Below are positions 55,239 through 64,000 of a stretch of 64,000 nt of DNA, one piece after another. Source of the DNA: Hoeflea sp. (GTDB lineage: Bacteria > Pseudomonadota > Alphaproteobacteria > Rhizobiales > Rhizobiaceae); the NCBI RefSeq assembly GCF_030682515.1, contig NZ_JAUXOD010000128.1:1-64000 (forward strand). Reading direction: 5' to 3'. The position numbers and the translations under genes are program-made. Within the stretch, counting starts at the first letter, position 1. Each line of letters opens with the position of its first letter. Under the pieces are notes generated by a model. It worked only from the letters and a program-made list of their open reading frames with translations, searched no databases and was not told where the DNA came from.

Positions 55239-56318
55239 TCAGTTCTTGAGATTGATCATCCGCTCGACCGCGAGCCGGGCGCGGCCTGCGATGGCCGGGT
55301 CGACCAGCACTTCCTCGGTCATGAACAGCAGGCTGTCGAGGATCTTCGGCAGCGTGATGCGCTTCATGTGCGGGCAGAGGTTGCAGGGCTTGATGAACTC
55401 GACGTCCGGAACTTCGCTCTCGATGTTGGATGCCATCGAGCATTCAGTGACGAGCAGCACGCGTGGCGGCCGCGTGTCCTTGACATAGTTGATCATGCCC
55501 GCGGTCGATCCGGAATAGTCGCAGACCGCGATCACGTCCGGGTGACACTCGGGATGGCCGATGATCTCGATGGTCGGATCGGCCTCCTTGTAGGCGAGCA
55601 GCTCTTCGGCCGTGAAGCGCTCGTGCACCTCGCAATGGCCTTTCCAGGTGAGGATCTTCTTCTTGGTCTGCTTGGCGACATTCATCGCCAGGTACTCGTC
55701 CGGGATGCACAGGATCGTGTCGGACTCGAAGCTTTCGCACACGGCCACCGCATTGGAGGAGGTGCAGCAGATGTCGGTCTCGGCCTTCACGTCGGCCGAG
55801 GTGTTGACATAGGTGACCACCGGCACGCCGGGATAACGCTGCTTCAGGAGCCGCACATCCGCGCCGGTGATCGATTCCGACAGCGAGCAGCCGGCCTTGA
55901 TGTCGGGGATCAGCACGGTCTTGTCCGGATTGAGCAGCTTGGAGGTCTCGGCCATGAAATGCACGCCGCACTGGATGATGATCTCGCCGTCGACCAGCGA
56001 CGCCTCGCGCGCAAGCTGCAGCGAGTCGCCGACGATATCGGCCACGCAGTGGAAGATGTCCGGCGTCTGGTAATTGTGCGCGAGAATCGAGGCGCCGCGC
56101 TCCTTCTTGATCCGGTTGATCGCATGGATATAGGGCGCGTAGACGGGCCACTCGATTTCCGGGATGTGCTTGCGCACGCGGTCGTAGAGATGGGCGGTTT
56201 CCCGCGCCACGGCCGGCGTGTATTTGAGCTCCGGACGCTCGAGCACGCCGAATCGCTCGGCCGCGCTCAGCATTGTCCTCAAAGCCCGTGCGCTCGTCTG
56301 TGTTTCCAACCGGGTCAT
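55239..56318 (-). CDS. nadA: quinolinate synthase
   Basis: 359 residues from the ATG at 56318 ([20 protein letters not shown]), preceded by GGGAGGG; frames further upstream cross the operator and are not used. It joins iminoaspartate and dihydroxyacetone phosphate to quinolinate. The [4Fe-4S] ligands are expected among the cysteines in [22 protein letters not shown] and [11 protein letters not shown]. It heads nadABC behind a perfect inverted repeat. Confidence 0.97.
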   Translation of the reverse strand: MTRLETQTSARALRTMLSAAERFGVLERPELKYTPAVARETAHLYDRVRKHIPEIEWPVYAPYIHAINRIKKERGASILAHNYQTPDIFHCVADIVGDSLQLAREASLVDGEIIIQCGVHFMAETSKLLNPDKTVLIPDIKAGCSLSESITGADVRLLKQRYPGVPVVTYVNTSADVKAETDICCTSSNAVAVCESFESDTILCIPDEYLAMNVAKQTKKKILTWKGHCEVHERFTAEELLAYKEADPTIEIIGHPECHPDVIAVCDYSGSTAGMINYVKDTRPPRVLLVTECSMASNIESEVPDVEFIKPCNLCPHMKRITLPKILDSLLFMTEEVLVDPAIAGRARLAVERMINLKN

Positions 56319-56340
56319 GGCAACCCTCCCGTCACGCTTG

Positions 56341-56361
56341 TTATGCTCAAATTGAGCATAA
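56341..56361. promoter_or_regulatory. candidate NadQ operator upstream of nadA
   Basis: Perfect inverted repeat: TTATGCTCAA (56341-56350), one base, TTGAGCATAA (56352-56361), 23 bp before the nadA start. A -35-like TTGACC reads leftward at 56371-56366. With a NadQ-like gene in the same window, repression by that protein is the natural reading. Confidence 0.7.
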
Positions 56362-56616
56362 TTAGGGTCAAAAAGAGCCCGGCACTGCCGGGGCACTTCC
56401 CACATAGGCCTTTGCCGGACCGATTGCAAGCGAGCCGCTCCGCCGCGCCCGGCAACGCGGAGGTCCCATGTCCGGACCAATTCCCGGGCCGCGCCCGCCA
56501 CGCGCGGAGATGGCCTCGCTCCGACCGATCAATTTCGGTGATCATTGCGTTCAAGCAAAGGCACTTGTCCCGCCCCTCGCAATGGATAAAGTCGCCCGAC
56601 ATTTCAGGAGCCCCCA

Positions 56617-57852
56617 ATGTCCGACACACGTAAAGCCGCAGCCATTCCGCCCCTGCCCTGGCTGATCATCGCCGCCGGCTGCGCCATTGCACTTCTTTCC
56701 TTCGGGCCGCGCTCGGCCATGGGCTTCTTCCAGCTGCCGATGCTCGCCGACACGGGCTGGGACCGCACCACCTTCGGTCTCGCCATGGCGATCCAGAACC
56801 TGTTCTGGGGCCTGGGCCAGCCCATCTTCGGCGCCGTCGCCGACAAGTTCGGCACCTGGAAAGTGCTGGCCCTGTCCTCGGTTCTCTATGCAAGCGGCCT
56901 GTTCATCATGTCCGTGGCGCCGAGCCCGGGCTGGTTCTACATCGGCGGCGGCGTTCTGGTGGGCCTGGGCATCGCCTCGGCCTCCTTCGGCATCGTGCTG
57001 GCGGCGTTTGCCCGCAATGTCGCGCCCGAGCGCCGCTCGATGGCCTTCGGCATCGGCACGGCGGCGGGCTCGGCCGGCATGTTCGTCTTCGCGCCGCTGA
57101 GCCAGGGCCTGATCGACGCCTATGGCTGGCAGGAGGCGCTCGTCTGGATGGCGGCGATGATGTTCATCATCCCGTTCCTGGCGATCCCGCTGCGCGGCAA
57201 TTCGAGCTCCGGCACGCAATCCTCGCTGCAGTACAAGCAGTCGATCGGCGCCGCTCTGCGCGAGGCGCTCGGCCACAGGAGCTACGTGCTGCTGGTGTCG
57301 GGCTTCTTCGTCTGCGGCTTCCAGGTGGCCTTCATCACCGCGCATTTCCCCGCCTATCTGGGCGACATCGGCATCGACAGCTCCTACGCCGTGCTGTCGC
57401 TGGCGCTGATCGGCTTCTTCAACATCATCGGATCGCTCACCTCGGGCTATATCGGCCAGTTCTATTCCAAGACCATGTCGCTGGTCTGGATCTATCTCGG
57501 CCGCTCGGTGGCCGTCACGGTGTTTCTGTTGGTGCCGCAGACCGGAACCACGGTGGTCATCTTCGCCATCGTCATGGGCCTGCTCTGGCTCTCCACCGTG
57601 CCGCCCACCAATGCGCTGGTCGCCATCATGTTCGGCACCCGCTATCTCGGCATGCTCGGCGGCATCGTCTTCTTCTCCCACCAGGTGGGCTCGTTCCTGG
57701 GCGTCTGGCTCGGAGGCTACCTCTACGACATTTTCGGCAGCTATGACCCGGTCTGGTGGCTGGGCGTGGCGCTCGGCATCTTCGCCGCGATCGTCCACTG
57801 GCCGATCCAGGAACGGGCGGTGGAGCGCCCGGTGCTTTCGCCGGCCGAGTGA
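56617..57852 (+). CDS. MFS transporter
   Basis: 411 residues with twelve transmembrane helices. The loop 2-3 motif FGAVADKFGTWKVLALSSVL, plus PERRSMAFGIGTAAGSAG, fits the oxalate/formate-antiporter-like group of the major facilitator superfamily. Substrate unknown. It is divergent from nadA, 255 bp from the palindromic operator, so a link to NAD precursors is possible but unproven. Confidence 0.88.
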   Translation: MSDTRKAAAIPPLPWLIIAAGCAIALLSFGPRSAMGFFQLPMLADTGWDRTTFGLAMAIQNLFWGLGQPIFGAVADKFGTWKVLALSSVLYASGLFIMSVAPSPGWFYIGGGVLVGLGIASASFGIVLAAFARNVAPERRSMAFGIGTAAGSAGMFVFAPLSQGLIDAYGWQEALVWMAAMMFIIPFLAIPLRGNSSSGTQSSLQYKQSIGAALREALGHRSYVLLVSGFFVCGFQVAFITAHFPAYLGDIGIDSSYAVLSLALIGFFNIIGSLTSGYIGQFYSKTMSLVWIYLGRSVAVTVFLLVPQTGTTVVIFAIVMGLLWLSTVPPTNALVAIMFGTRYLGMLGGIVFFSHQVGSFLGVWLGGYLYDIFGSYDPVWWLGVALGIFAAIVHWPIQERAVERPVLSPAE

Positions 57853-57866
57853 TCCGTCCAGACGGC

Positions 57867-57894
57867 AAAAGGGGCGCGCCTGGCAGCGCGCCCC
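57867..57894 (-). terminator. intrinsic terminator of phoX (possibly bidirectional)
   Basis: Perfect 9-bp GC stem (57871-57879 with 57886-57894, six-base loop) followed on the minus strand by four T residues (A run 57867-57870). It lies between the convergent MFS and phoX stop codons. Confidence 0.75.
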
Positions 57895-57918
57895 CATCCC
57901 GTTTCAAGCAGGACCCGA

Positions 57919-59985
57919 TCAGGCGCCGATCACGCCGCCATCTTCCCTGGTGATGACGATTGTCGCCGACCGCGGCACGGTGCCGTCGTAGTCCGGGAAG
58001 CCCGAGCCGAACTTGCCGGCCGCGAAGTCCTCGGCCGAGGCCTGGGCGCCGGGGTGCTGGAAGTTCACGAACATGGTCTTGCCGTCCGGCGTGGAGACAA
58101 CGCCCGTGGTTTCCTGGCCCCAGGGGCCGGTCAAGAACCGGCGGATTTCGCCGGTGGCCGGATCGGCCGCCAGCATCGCGTTCATGCCGAACTCCTTGAG
58201 CGGGCCCTCGTAGTCCGGGCCGATGTCGCCCATGTCGGTCTGGATCCACATCCGGCCGTTCTCGTCGCACCAGAGGCCATCCGGGCAGGCGAAGGTATTG
58301 TCGTCGCTGAGTGCGCCGCCGGTGGCGAGTGCCGAGGTGGTCTTGCCGCCCGCAATCACGAACAGGTCCCAGGCAAAGCTCGACTTGGTGTGGTCGGTGT
58401 TGTCGTAGCGCCAGCGCACGATCTGGCCAAAGTTGTTGACCGCACGCGGATTGACCGCGTCCACCTGCGCCTGGGTCCGGCGGGAGTTGTTGGTCAGCGC
58501 GAAATAGACCTCGCCGGTCTTGGGATCGATGGTGCCCCATTCCGGACGATCCATCTTGGTGGCGCCGACGAAGTCTGCCGCCAGGCGGGTGTTGACGAGG
58601 ATATCGGCGAGATCTGCAAAGCCGTTGGCGGGTGTGAGCCCGTTGCGGCCGGGCGCCAGCGCCAGCCACTCGCCGGTGCCGTCGTCGTTGAACTTCGCCG
58701 CATAGAGCGTGCCGGTGTCAAGGATCGATCCGTCGGTCTCGCCGGGAACCCAGACCCCTTCCGAGACGAACTTGTAGATGTACTCGAAGCGCGCATCGTC
58801 GCCCGAGTAGCAGACCACCGGCGCGCCTTCGACCGGCTTGGCGAACACCACGCCCTCATGGGCGAAGCGGCCGAGCGAGGTGCGTTTGATCGGCGTCGAG
58901 TCCGGATCAAACGGGTCGATCTCGACCATGTAGCCGAAGGTGTTGGGTTCGTTGCGGTAGTCCTCGATCGCCGAGGCGGCCGTCGTCGTCGCATCGAAGC
59001 GGGCATAGTCGTCGGCGCCGGACTTGGCCAGGTGCCAGCCGTAACGGCCGCCCTGCGCGTTGGTCGACACGCCGTAGCGGGCGTGTTCGCGCGGCAGGTC
59101 CGGCTTCTGGTCGAGCTGGGTGGTGTTGGCGAAATAGCCGGCCCAGTTTTCCTCGGCCGTCATGTAGGTGTTCCAGGGCGTCACGCCATGGGCGCAGTTG
59201 TTGAGCGTGCCGCGGGTCCTGGTGCCGTCGGGCGAGAACTTCGTCTTGACGTGGTCCGAGCCACGGACCGGGCCGCCGATCTCGATCGGCGTGCCGCCGG
59301 TAATCTTGCGATTGCGGGGGTCTGCGACAACGGCCCAGTTGCCGTCGGCCTGCTTGCTGGTGCGATAGATCGACACGCCATGGGCGGCGATCTCCATGCG
59401 CACCTCGTCGTCGTCGCGCTTGCCGTCGGCATCGTAGGCCACGAAGCTGTCGTCAGCGGCGACGCCCTTGTAGCCTTCCTTCTCGGCATGCAGGAAACGA
59501 GGCTCGATATATTCATGGTTGACGGCGATGAGTCCGTCTTCGGACGAGCCGTCGATCGGGAAGAAGTGGATGCCGTCATGGTGCTGGCCGATCTGGTGCT
59601 CCTGCTCGGCGCCGCTGTTGGCGCCGGGACGATAGGCCGGCATGTCACCGGAAATGGGCTCGCCCACCGCACCCAGAACCTGAAAGCGATAGCCTTCCGG
59701 GACGACAACGGTGTCGTCGAAGCTGATCGGCACGGATTTGAAGCCGATCAGGCCGCTGCCCGACTGCGCGAGCGCGGTCGAGCTGCTCAGGCTCGCCAGG
59801 CTCGAGCCGAACAGACCGGTGGCGATGGCGGCGAGGCCGCCGATGAGGAAGCCGCGGCGTTCGACGCGGGCTTCCATCACCTGGTAGAAATTGCGGTTTG
59901 ACGATGTGTTGCATGGCGGCTCGTCGCCATGTTCAAAGAACGGGGTCTCGCGGTAATTTGGATAGTCGCGCTCAAAATCAGTCAC
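57919..59985 (-). CDS. phoX: PhoX family alkaline phosphatase (DUF839), Tat-exported
   Basis: 688 residues from a GTG at 59985 with GGGAG just upstream. A hydrophilic leader of about 40 residues (TDFERDYPNYRETPFFEHGD) comes before the twin-arginine signal VERRGFLIGG (R43, R44) and a hydrophobic stretch ending ALAQ; this long pre-Tat leader is usual in PhoX. The mature part is the DUF839 beta-propeller: AVNHEYIEPRFLH, NNCAHGVTPWNTYMTAEENW and DRPEWGTIDPKTGEVYFALT. PhoX uses Ca and Fe to hydrolyse phosphomonoesters. No convincing Pho box was seen. Confidence 0.92.
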   Translation of the reverse strand: MTDFERDYPNYRETPFFEHGDEPPCNTSSNRNFYQVMEARVERRGFLIGGLAAIATGLFGSSLASLSSSTALAQSGSGLIGFKSVPISFDDTVVVPEGYRFQVLGAVGEPISGDMPAYRPGANSGAEQEHQIGQHHDGIHFFPIDGSSEDGLIAVNHEYIEPRFLHAEKEGYKGVAADDSFVAYDADGKRDDDEVRMEIAAHGVSIYRTSKQADGNWAVVADPRNRKITGGTPIEIGGPVRGSDHVKTKFSPDGTRTRGTLNNCAHGVTPWNTYMTAEENWAGYFANTTQLDQKPDLPREHARYGVSTNAQGGRYGWHLAKSGADDYARFDATTTAASAIEDYRNEPNTFGYMVEIDPFDPDSTPIKRTSLGRFAHEGVVFAKPVEGAPVVCYSGDDARFEYIYKFVSEGVWVPGETDGSILDTGTLYAAKFNDDGTGEWLALAPGRNGLTPANGFADLADILVNTRLAADFVGATKMDRPEWGTIDPKTGEVYFALTNNSRRTQAQVDAVNPRAVNNFGQIVRWRYDNTDHTKSSFAWDLFVIAGGKTTSALATGGALSDDNTFACPDGLWCDENGRMWIQTDMGDIGPDYEGPLKEFGMNAMLAADPATGEIRRFLTGPWGQETTGVVSTPDGKTMFVNFQHPGAQASAEDFAAGKFGSGFPDYDGTVPRSATIVITREDGGVIGA

Positions 59986-60160
59986 TTCAGACTCCCATGG
60001 TTCAGATTGAGAAACTGGAGAGAAGAACTCCAGTTTGGAACCATTCCAGACTAGGATAACCTTGTTACAGCAGTACGAAACCAAGCGGGGTTTTGTGGTG
60101 TGCGCGGCCAAAGATGGGGCCGCCCTGATAGCCAAGACACAGCTCTCGCCGGCTTCCGCC

Positions 60161-60670
60161 TCAGCGTGTGAGTTTCTCGATCGGGAAAATCGCACAGGTC
60201 TCGGTGCCGTGCGCGAGCAGCTTGCCGGACGCGTCGCGCAGGAACGCCTCCGACGTGGCGATGGTACGGCCGCGATGCACCACCCGGCCCTCGCACGCCA
60301 CCTCCTCCATGCCGGGCAGCATCGGCCGGGTCAGGTTGAGCTTGAACTCGACCGTGGTGTAGCCCTCGCCGGGCGCGAGCGTCGTCATCACCGCGCAGGC
60401 GAGCGCCGAATCCATGATCGTCGCCGCCCAGCCGCCATGGATTGTGCCGAGCGGATTGAGATGGTCGGTGGTGGGAATGCCCGAAAACACGATCAGCCCC
60501 TCCTCGACCCGGGTCAGCCGGAAATTGAGCGTCCTCGCCATCGCAGCACCCGGCAGGCGGCCCTCGAGCATGCCCTGCATCACCGACAGCCCGCCCTCGC
60601 GCGCCACCAGGTCGAGCGGAATGACGCCGGTGAACCGCTGGCCGGCCGGGTTGTCTGGCGCTTCGCTCAT
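60161..60670 (-). CDS. PaaI family thioesterase (hotdog fold)
   Basis: 169 residues. Hotdog signatures [34 protein letters not shown] and [19 protein letters not shown] are those of PaaI/YdiI-type acyl-CoA thioesterases. The substrate is not predictable. Its ATG overlaps the recO stop codon by four bases, so it is translated from the lepB-rnc-era-recO message. Confidence 0.9.
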   Translation of the reverse strand: MSEAPDNPAGQRFTGVIPLDLVAREGGLSVMQGMLEGRLPGAAMARTLNFRLTRVEEGLIVFSGIPTTDHLNPLGTIHGGWAATIMDSALACAVMTTLAPGEGYTTVEFKLNLTRPMLPGMEEVACEGRVVHRGRTIATSEAFLRDASGKLLAHGTETCAIFPIEKLTR

Positions 60671-61437
60671 GCAATCGGCTCCTCGTCGCGCACGGCAACC
60701 GGCGTGACCTGCGGCATGGCCCTGAGCGCCGCGGTGCAGAAACTCTCGCGGCTCACCGGCGCCTCGATGCCGCGGGCCTCGAACACATGCCGGCCAAGGA
60801 AAAAGCCGCTCAGCCTGAACGCCTGGCCAAGCGCGAGGGCATCGGCGCAGGCGACGTCGCGATCCGTCAGAAATTCAGGCAAGTCCAGCAGCCGGTCGGC
60901 CCAGGGCGCGCCGGCGCCGGCCGAGACCGCGCGTCCGGTCTTGGGCGAGACATAGACAAGGTCGGAGCGGATGCCGGTGGCAGCACAAGTGCTCAGATCG
61001 AGCCCGAAGCCCAGATCCTCGAGCACGGCGAGCTCAAACCGGACATAGAGCGCACCGGCCTGGGCCGGCTGGTCGAGACTGTCGAGAATGATGGCGAAGG
61101 CGTCATGCAGCCGGGGGTGGGAATCGCGCTCGGGCAACAGCCGCAGCAGCGCCGCCATGGCCTGGACTCCGTGCAGGCCGATGGCGCTCTGCATCAGGTG
61201 CCCTGCGCGTCCGTTCAGCAGCTCGACCTGGTACTGGCCCAGATGCTCGTCGAGGCGCGCGCGCCAGACCAGGTCCACCGAATTGCCCGGCTGCAGCACC
61301 GGCTGCAGCCGCTTGGAGCGGCCGCCGCGCACGATGCCCATGTGCCGTCCATGGGCACGGGTCATCACCTCGGCAATGACCGAGGTCTCGCCATGCTTCC
61401 TCAGGCCCAGGATGATTCCCTCGTCGCGCCATTCCAT
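60667..61437 (-). CDS. recO: DNA repair protein RecO
   Basis: 256 residues. The N-terminal OB-fold begins [20 protein letters not shown], followed by a helical domain with [20 protein letters not shown] and [20 protein letters not shown]. RecO helps load RecA on gaps together with RecF and RecR. It follows era by 18 bp, the normal alphaproteobacterial order. Confidence 0.96.
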   Translation of the reverse strand: MEWRDEGIILGLRKHGETSVIAEVMTRAHGRHMGIVRGGRSKRLQPVLQPGNSVDLVWRARLDEHLGQYQVELLNGRAGHLMQSAIGLHGVQAMAALLRLLPERDSHPRLHDAFAIILDSLDQPAQAGALYVRFELAVLEDLGFGLDLSTCAATGIRSDLVYVSPKTGRAVSAGAGAPWADRLLDLPEFLTDRDVACADALALGQAFRLSGFFLGRHVFEARGIEAPVSRESFCTAALRAMPQVTPVAVRDEEPIA

Positions 61438-61455
61438 CGGCGGACTTTCGGCCCG

Positions 61456-62394
61456 TCAGTGGGGAAATTCAAGCCCGATCTCGCGATAGCGCTCGGGATC
61501 ATTGCCCCAGTTGCTGCGGACCTTGACGAACAGGAAAAGGTGCACTTTCTGCTCGAGGATCTCGGCGATCTCCTTGCGCGAGGCCTGGCCGATGGCCTTG
61601 ATGGTCTCGCCCTTGTGGCCGAGCACGATCTTCTTCTGGCTGTCGCGCTCGACATAGATCACCTGCTCGATCCTGACCGAGCCGTCCTTTTTCTCTTCCC
61701 AGCGCTCGGTCTCGACATGCGACGCATAGGGCAGCTCCTGATGGAGGCGCAGATAGAGCTTCTCGCGGGTGATCTCGGCGGCGAGCTGGCGCATCGGCAG
61801 GTCCGAGATCTGGTCCTCGGGATAGTACCAGGGGCCTTCCGGCAGCGTGCGCGCCAGGTAATCCATCAGGTCCTTGCAGCCCGATCCGTTGAGTGCCGAG
61901 ATCATGAAGGTCTCGGAGAACTTGGCCTTCTCGTGGCAGGCAGCCGTCAGCGCCAACAGCGTGTCGCGCTTGACCTGGTCGATCTTGTTGAGCACAAGCA
62001 CCTTTGGGTGATGCACATCGGCGAGCGAATCCAGAAGCGCCTCGGCGTCGCCCTTGATGCCGCGCTCCGCGTCGATCATCACCAGCACCAGATCACCGTC
62101 CTTGGCCCCGCCCCAGGCCGAGGTCACCATCGCCCGGTCGAGCCGGCGCTTGGGCGTGAAGATGCCCGGCGTGTCGATGAACACGATCTGCGTCCGGTCA
62201 TGGATGGCGATGCCACGCACGATCGCCCGCGTGGTCTGTACCTTGTGCGACACGATCGACACCTTGGCGCCGACCAGCTGGTTCATCAGCGTCGATTTTC
62301 CGGCATTGGGCGCGCCGATGAGCGCAACGAAGCCCGACCGGGTCGGACCCTGCGGGTCGGTTGGGGATGCCTCGGATTCGGGTGTGTCAGTCAT
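61456..62394 (-). CDS. era: GTPase Era
   Basis: 312 residues from the second of two adjacent ATGs (62394, seven bases after AGGG). G1 GAPNAGKST, G3 DTPG and G4 NKID are intact, and a C-terminal KH domain binds the 3' end of 16S rRNA (QKKIVLGHKGETIKAIGQAS). Era checks small-subunit maturation. Its start lies inside the last codons of rnc (8-bp overlap). Confidence 0.97.
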   Translation of the reverse strand: MTDTPESEASPTDPQGPTRSGFVALIGAPNAGKSTLMNQLVGAKVSIVSHKVQTTRAIVRGIAIHDRTQIVFIDTPGIFTPKRRLDRAMVTSAWGGAKDGDLVLVMIDAERGIKGDAEALLDSLADVHHPKVLVLNKIDQVKRDTLLALTAACHEKAKFSETFMISALNGSGCKDLMDYLARTLPEGPWYYPEDQISDLPMRQLAAEITREKLYLRLHQELPYASHVETERWEEKKDGSVRIEQVIYVERDSQKKIVLGHKGETIKAIGQASRKEIAEILEQKVHLFLFVKVRSNWGNDPERYREIGLEFPH

Positions 62395-63112
62395 CATTTT
62401 TCCCTGCGCTGGACTGCCAGACGCCTTCGCGTTCGAGGAGAGCGGTGGCGGCCACCTGTTCGGCCGCGCGCTTGGAGCGGCTTTCGCCGCTTTCGGGTTT
62501 CGTCCCGGCGATTTCGACAATCACCTTGAAAACAGGATCATGGTCGGGCCCGGAGCGATCGGTCACCCGGTAGACCGGCGTGACCCCGAACCGGGCATGC
62601 GCCCATTCCTGCAATTCGGTCTTGGCGTCGCGCCGCGCGCCGTCATTGGCCAGCGCCCGCTTTTTCCAGTGGGTCTGGATGAAGCTGCGCGCCGCTTCAA
62701 GCCCGGCATCGAGATAGATCGCCGCGATCAGCGATTCGACCACATCGGCGCGGACATTAGCCATGCGGCTGTCGGTCATCCGCTTCACGTCGGCGCCGGT
62801 GCGGATGAATTCGTGCAGGCCGAGCTCGTCAGCGACTTCGCCGCAGGTCTGCGCGCTCACCAGCTGGTTGAGCCGCACCGACAATTCGCCCTCGCTGGCG
62901 TCGCGGAAATGCGAAAACAGCAGTTCCGCAACGCACAGGCCCAGCACCCGGTCGCCCAGGAATTCAAGCCGTTCGTAGTTTCCGCCCGCCGGATTGCGGA
63001 TGCTGGCATGGGTCAGCGCCCGCTCCAGCCGCTCAGGACTGGAGAACTCATGGCCGATCCGCTCCTGAACGCGGGCGATAATCTCGGTCTGTTTCTTGAG
63101 CGCGCGCTTCAT
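62387..63112 (-). CDS. rnc: ribonuclease III
   Basis: 241 residues from the ATG at 63112, which overlaps the lepB stop by four bases. The catalytic signature NYERLEFLGDRVLGLCVAEL is present, with a second acidic cluster in RADVVESLIAAIYLD. A C-terminal double-stranded RNA-binding domain covers about residues 165-235. It processes rRNA precursors and structured mRNAs. Confidence 0.97.
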   Translation of the reverse strand: MKRALKKQTEIIARVQERIGHEFSSPERLERALTHASIRNPAGGNYERLEFLGDRVLGLCVAELLFSHFRDASEGELSVRLNQLVSAQTCGEVADELGLHEFIRTGADVKRMTDSRMANVRADVVESLIAAIYLDAGLEAARSFIQTHWKKRALANDGARRDAKTELQEWAHARFGVTPVYRVTDRSGPDHDPVFKVIVEIAGTKPESGESRSKRAAEQVAATALLEREGVWQSSAGKNDD

Positions 63113-63855
63113 CGCTGCGCGGATTTGAAGAACCGGTCGAACCTGAGGTCGGTCGGCCATTTCCAGATTTCGAGCGGCGAGGACTCGTCGGCGATCGAGA
63201 AGAAGATAATCGTCGCCCGGCCGACGAAATTTTCGAGCGGCACGTAGCCCACGTCGAACCGGCTGTCGAGCGAGTTGTCGCGGTTGTCGCCCATCGTGAA
63301 GTAATGGCCCTCCGGCACCACGAACTCGCGGGTGTTGTCGCCGGGCGAATTGGGGTTGATGTCGAGCGTGGTGTAGCTCACGCCGTTGGGCAGCGTTTCC
63401 CGGTACATCGGAACCGGCGTCCCCTGATTGTAGCGCCCCTCCGGCATGTAGTCGCCCACGAGTTCCCGCTCCACCGGCTGCCCGTTGATCGAAAGCACCC
63501 CGTCGGTGACCTGGACGCGGTCGCCCGGCAGCCCGATCACCCGCTTGATGTAGTCGACCTTGGGGTTGCTCGGCAGGCGGAACACCGCCACGTCGCCTCG
63601 CTCGGGCTCATCGCCCCATATCCGTCCGGAGAACAGATCTGGCGAGAACGGGATCGAATATTTGCTGTAGCCGTAGGAATATTTCGACACGAACAGATAA
63701 TCGCCAACCAGCAGCGTCTCCATCATCGATCCCGACGGAATGCTGAACGGCTGGAAAAGCAGGGTGCGGATGATCACGGCGAGCAACAGCGCCTGGACCA
63801 GCACCTTGACGTTTTCCCAAAGGCCACCGGAATGGGTTTTTGAAGTATCTGACAC
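63109..63855 (-). CDS. lepB: signal peptidase I
   Basis: 248 residues with a single N-terminal membrane helix (about 15-35). Catalytic Ser43 lies in FSIPSGSMMETLL and Lys104 in DYIKRVIGLPGDR; the C-terminal GDNRDNSLDSR box is complete. It removes signal peptides from exported proteins. It heads the visible part of the lepB-rnc-era-recO-thioesterase unit, where all junctions overlap or are short. Confidence 0.98.
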   Translation of the reverse strand: MSDTSKTHSGGLWENVKVLVQALLLAVIIRTLLFQPFSIPSGSMMETLLVGDYLFVSKYSYGYSKYSIPFSPDLFSGRIWGDEPERGDVAVFRLPSNPKVDYIKRVIGLPGDRVQVTDGVLSINGQPVERELVGDYMPEGRYNQGTPVPMYRETLPNGVSYTTLDINPNSPGDNTREFVVPEGHYFTMGDNRDNSLDSRFDVGYVPLENFVGRATIIFFSIADESSPLEIWKWPTDLRFDRFFKSAQR

Positions 63856-64000
63856 GCGGTGAAATCCTCAGGTAGGGCGCGGAAGCGCTTTCTCTAACCG
63901 TTTGCATCGTTCGCGGCAACACCGGGCGCCGCAGTCTCGCACACTTGCGCCTGTTCGCGGATTGAAAGCCCCGGAAGCCCAGAACCGGGGAGCCGTTTCC
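63856..64000. other. region upstream of lepB to the window edge
   Basis: One minus-strand frame is open from the edge to a stop at 63894-63896 and ends LPGLSIREQAQVCETAAPGV AANDANG; it could be the tail of a gene such as the acpS-type neighbour often found here, but I cannot confirm it. ccccgg/ccgggg near 63970 could pair but has no T-run. Confidence 0.25.

Noticed and set aside
52602-56633. A 1343-codon open frame on the plus strand opposite nadABC
   Set aside because: It is an antisense shadow caused by high GC and codon bias of nadABC. It has no family-like motifs, and nadA, nadB and nadC explain the DNA fully.
59986-60160. Possible Pho box before phoX
   Set aside because: CTGTAACAAGG is present on the minus strand, but no second matching half at 11-bp spacing is convincing.

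Overview
The window is high-GC (roughly 63-67 %) chromosomal DNA from an alphaproteobacterium. It is most likely a member of the Hyphomicrobiales (Rhizobiales), close to the Rhizobiaceae or Phyllobacteriaceae. Pointers are the gene order dnaB-alr-radA-cvpA-purF-SDR, the lepB-rnc-era-recO cluster, the psd-pssA pair, a TIGR02301-family protein, a NadQ-type regulator with nadABC, and fixNOQP-type cytochrome oxidase genes behind a FixK/FNR box. A partial DmdA-like gene at the left edge fits a marine or coastal lifestyle. I see no tRNA, rRNA, CRISPR array, prophage or intact insertion sequence.

Layout. 1-3 kb: DmdA-like end, HupE/UreJ permease and M20 amidohydrolase. 3.0-4.1 kb: AT-rich patch with one secreted DUF1353 gene. 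4.2-7.7 kb: ccoNOQP on the minus strand, back to back with a hemerythrin-like gene across one FixK box. 8.7-18.2 kb: plus-strand housekeeping run (dnaB, alr, radA, cvpA, purF, SDR, Aas-like acyl-ACP synthetase). 18.2-28.7 kb: phosphatidylethanolamine synthesis (pssA, psd), ArsR plus Atm1-type exporter, LysM protein, LOG protein, RarD, BKACE protein, citramalate synthase. 28.7-34.3 kb: intergenic repeats, a coupled four-gene unit (DUF559, GFA, 39-aa membrane protein, pip), cysS, lysE, SRAP. 34.3-37.7 kb: devBCA exporter genes lying between two 79-bp copies of the SRAP gene start. 37.7-44.7 kb: Nudix, DUF3179, TIGR02301, two unknowns, then ygfZ-HD-phosphatase-nadQ and DUF6194. 44.8-50.7 kb: ArsR and permease, NTF2-like protein, sthA, and a GyrI-like/GST/VOC operon behind a strong promoter. 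50.7-60.7 kb: SLC13 permease, nadABC with a palindromic operator, MFS transporter, PhoX, thioesterase. 60.7-63.9 kb: recO, era, rnc, lepB.

Functional links. The cbb3 oxidase and hemerythrin genes look co-induced at low oxygen. The NadQ-like regulator (43.1 kb) probably controls nadABC (52.7-56.3 kb) through the perfect inverted repeat before nadA. CvpA and PurF, Psd and PssA, and Rnc and Era are conserved partners. Most of the window is ordinary core genome. The best anomalies are the devBCA insertion with flanking 79-bp duplication, the AT-rich DUF1353 patch, the low-GC segment inside cysS, the 35-nt palindrome between psd and pssA, the inverted/tandem 120-bp repeat, and the inverted repeat filling a -35/-10 spacer at 48.87 kb. 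I did not find a convincing wholly new multi-gene system.
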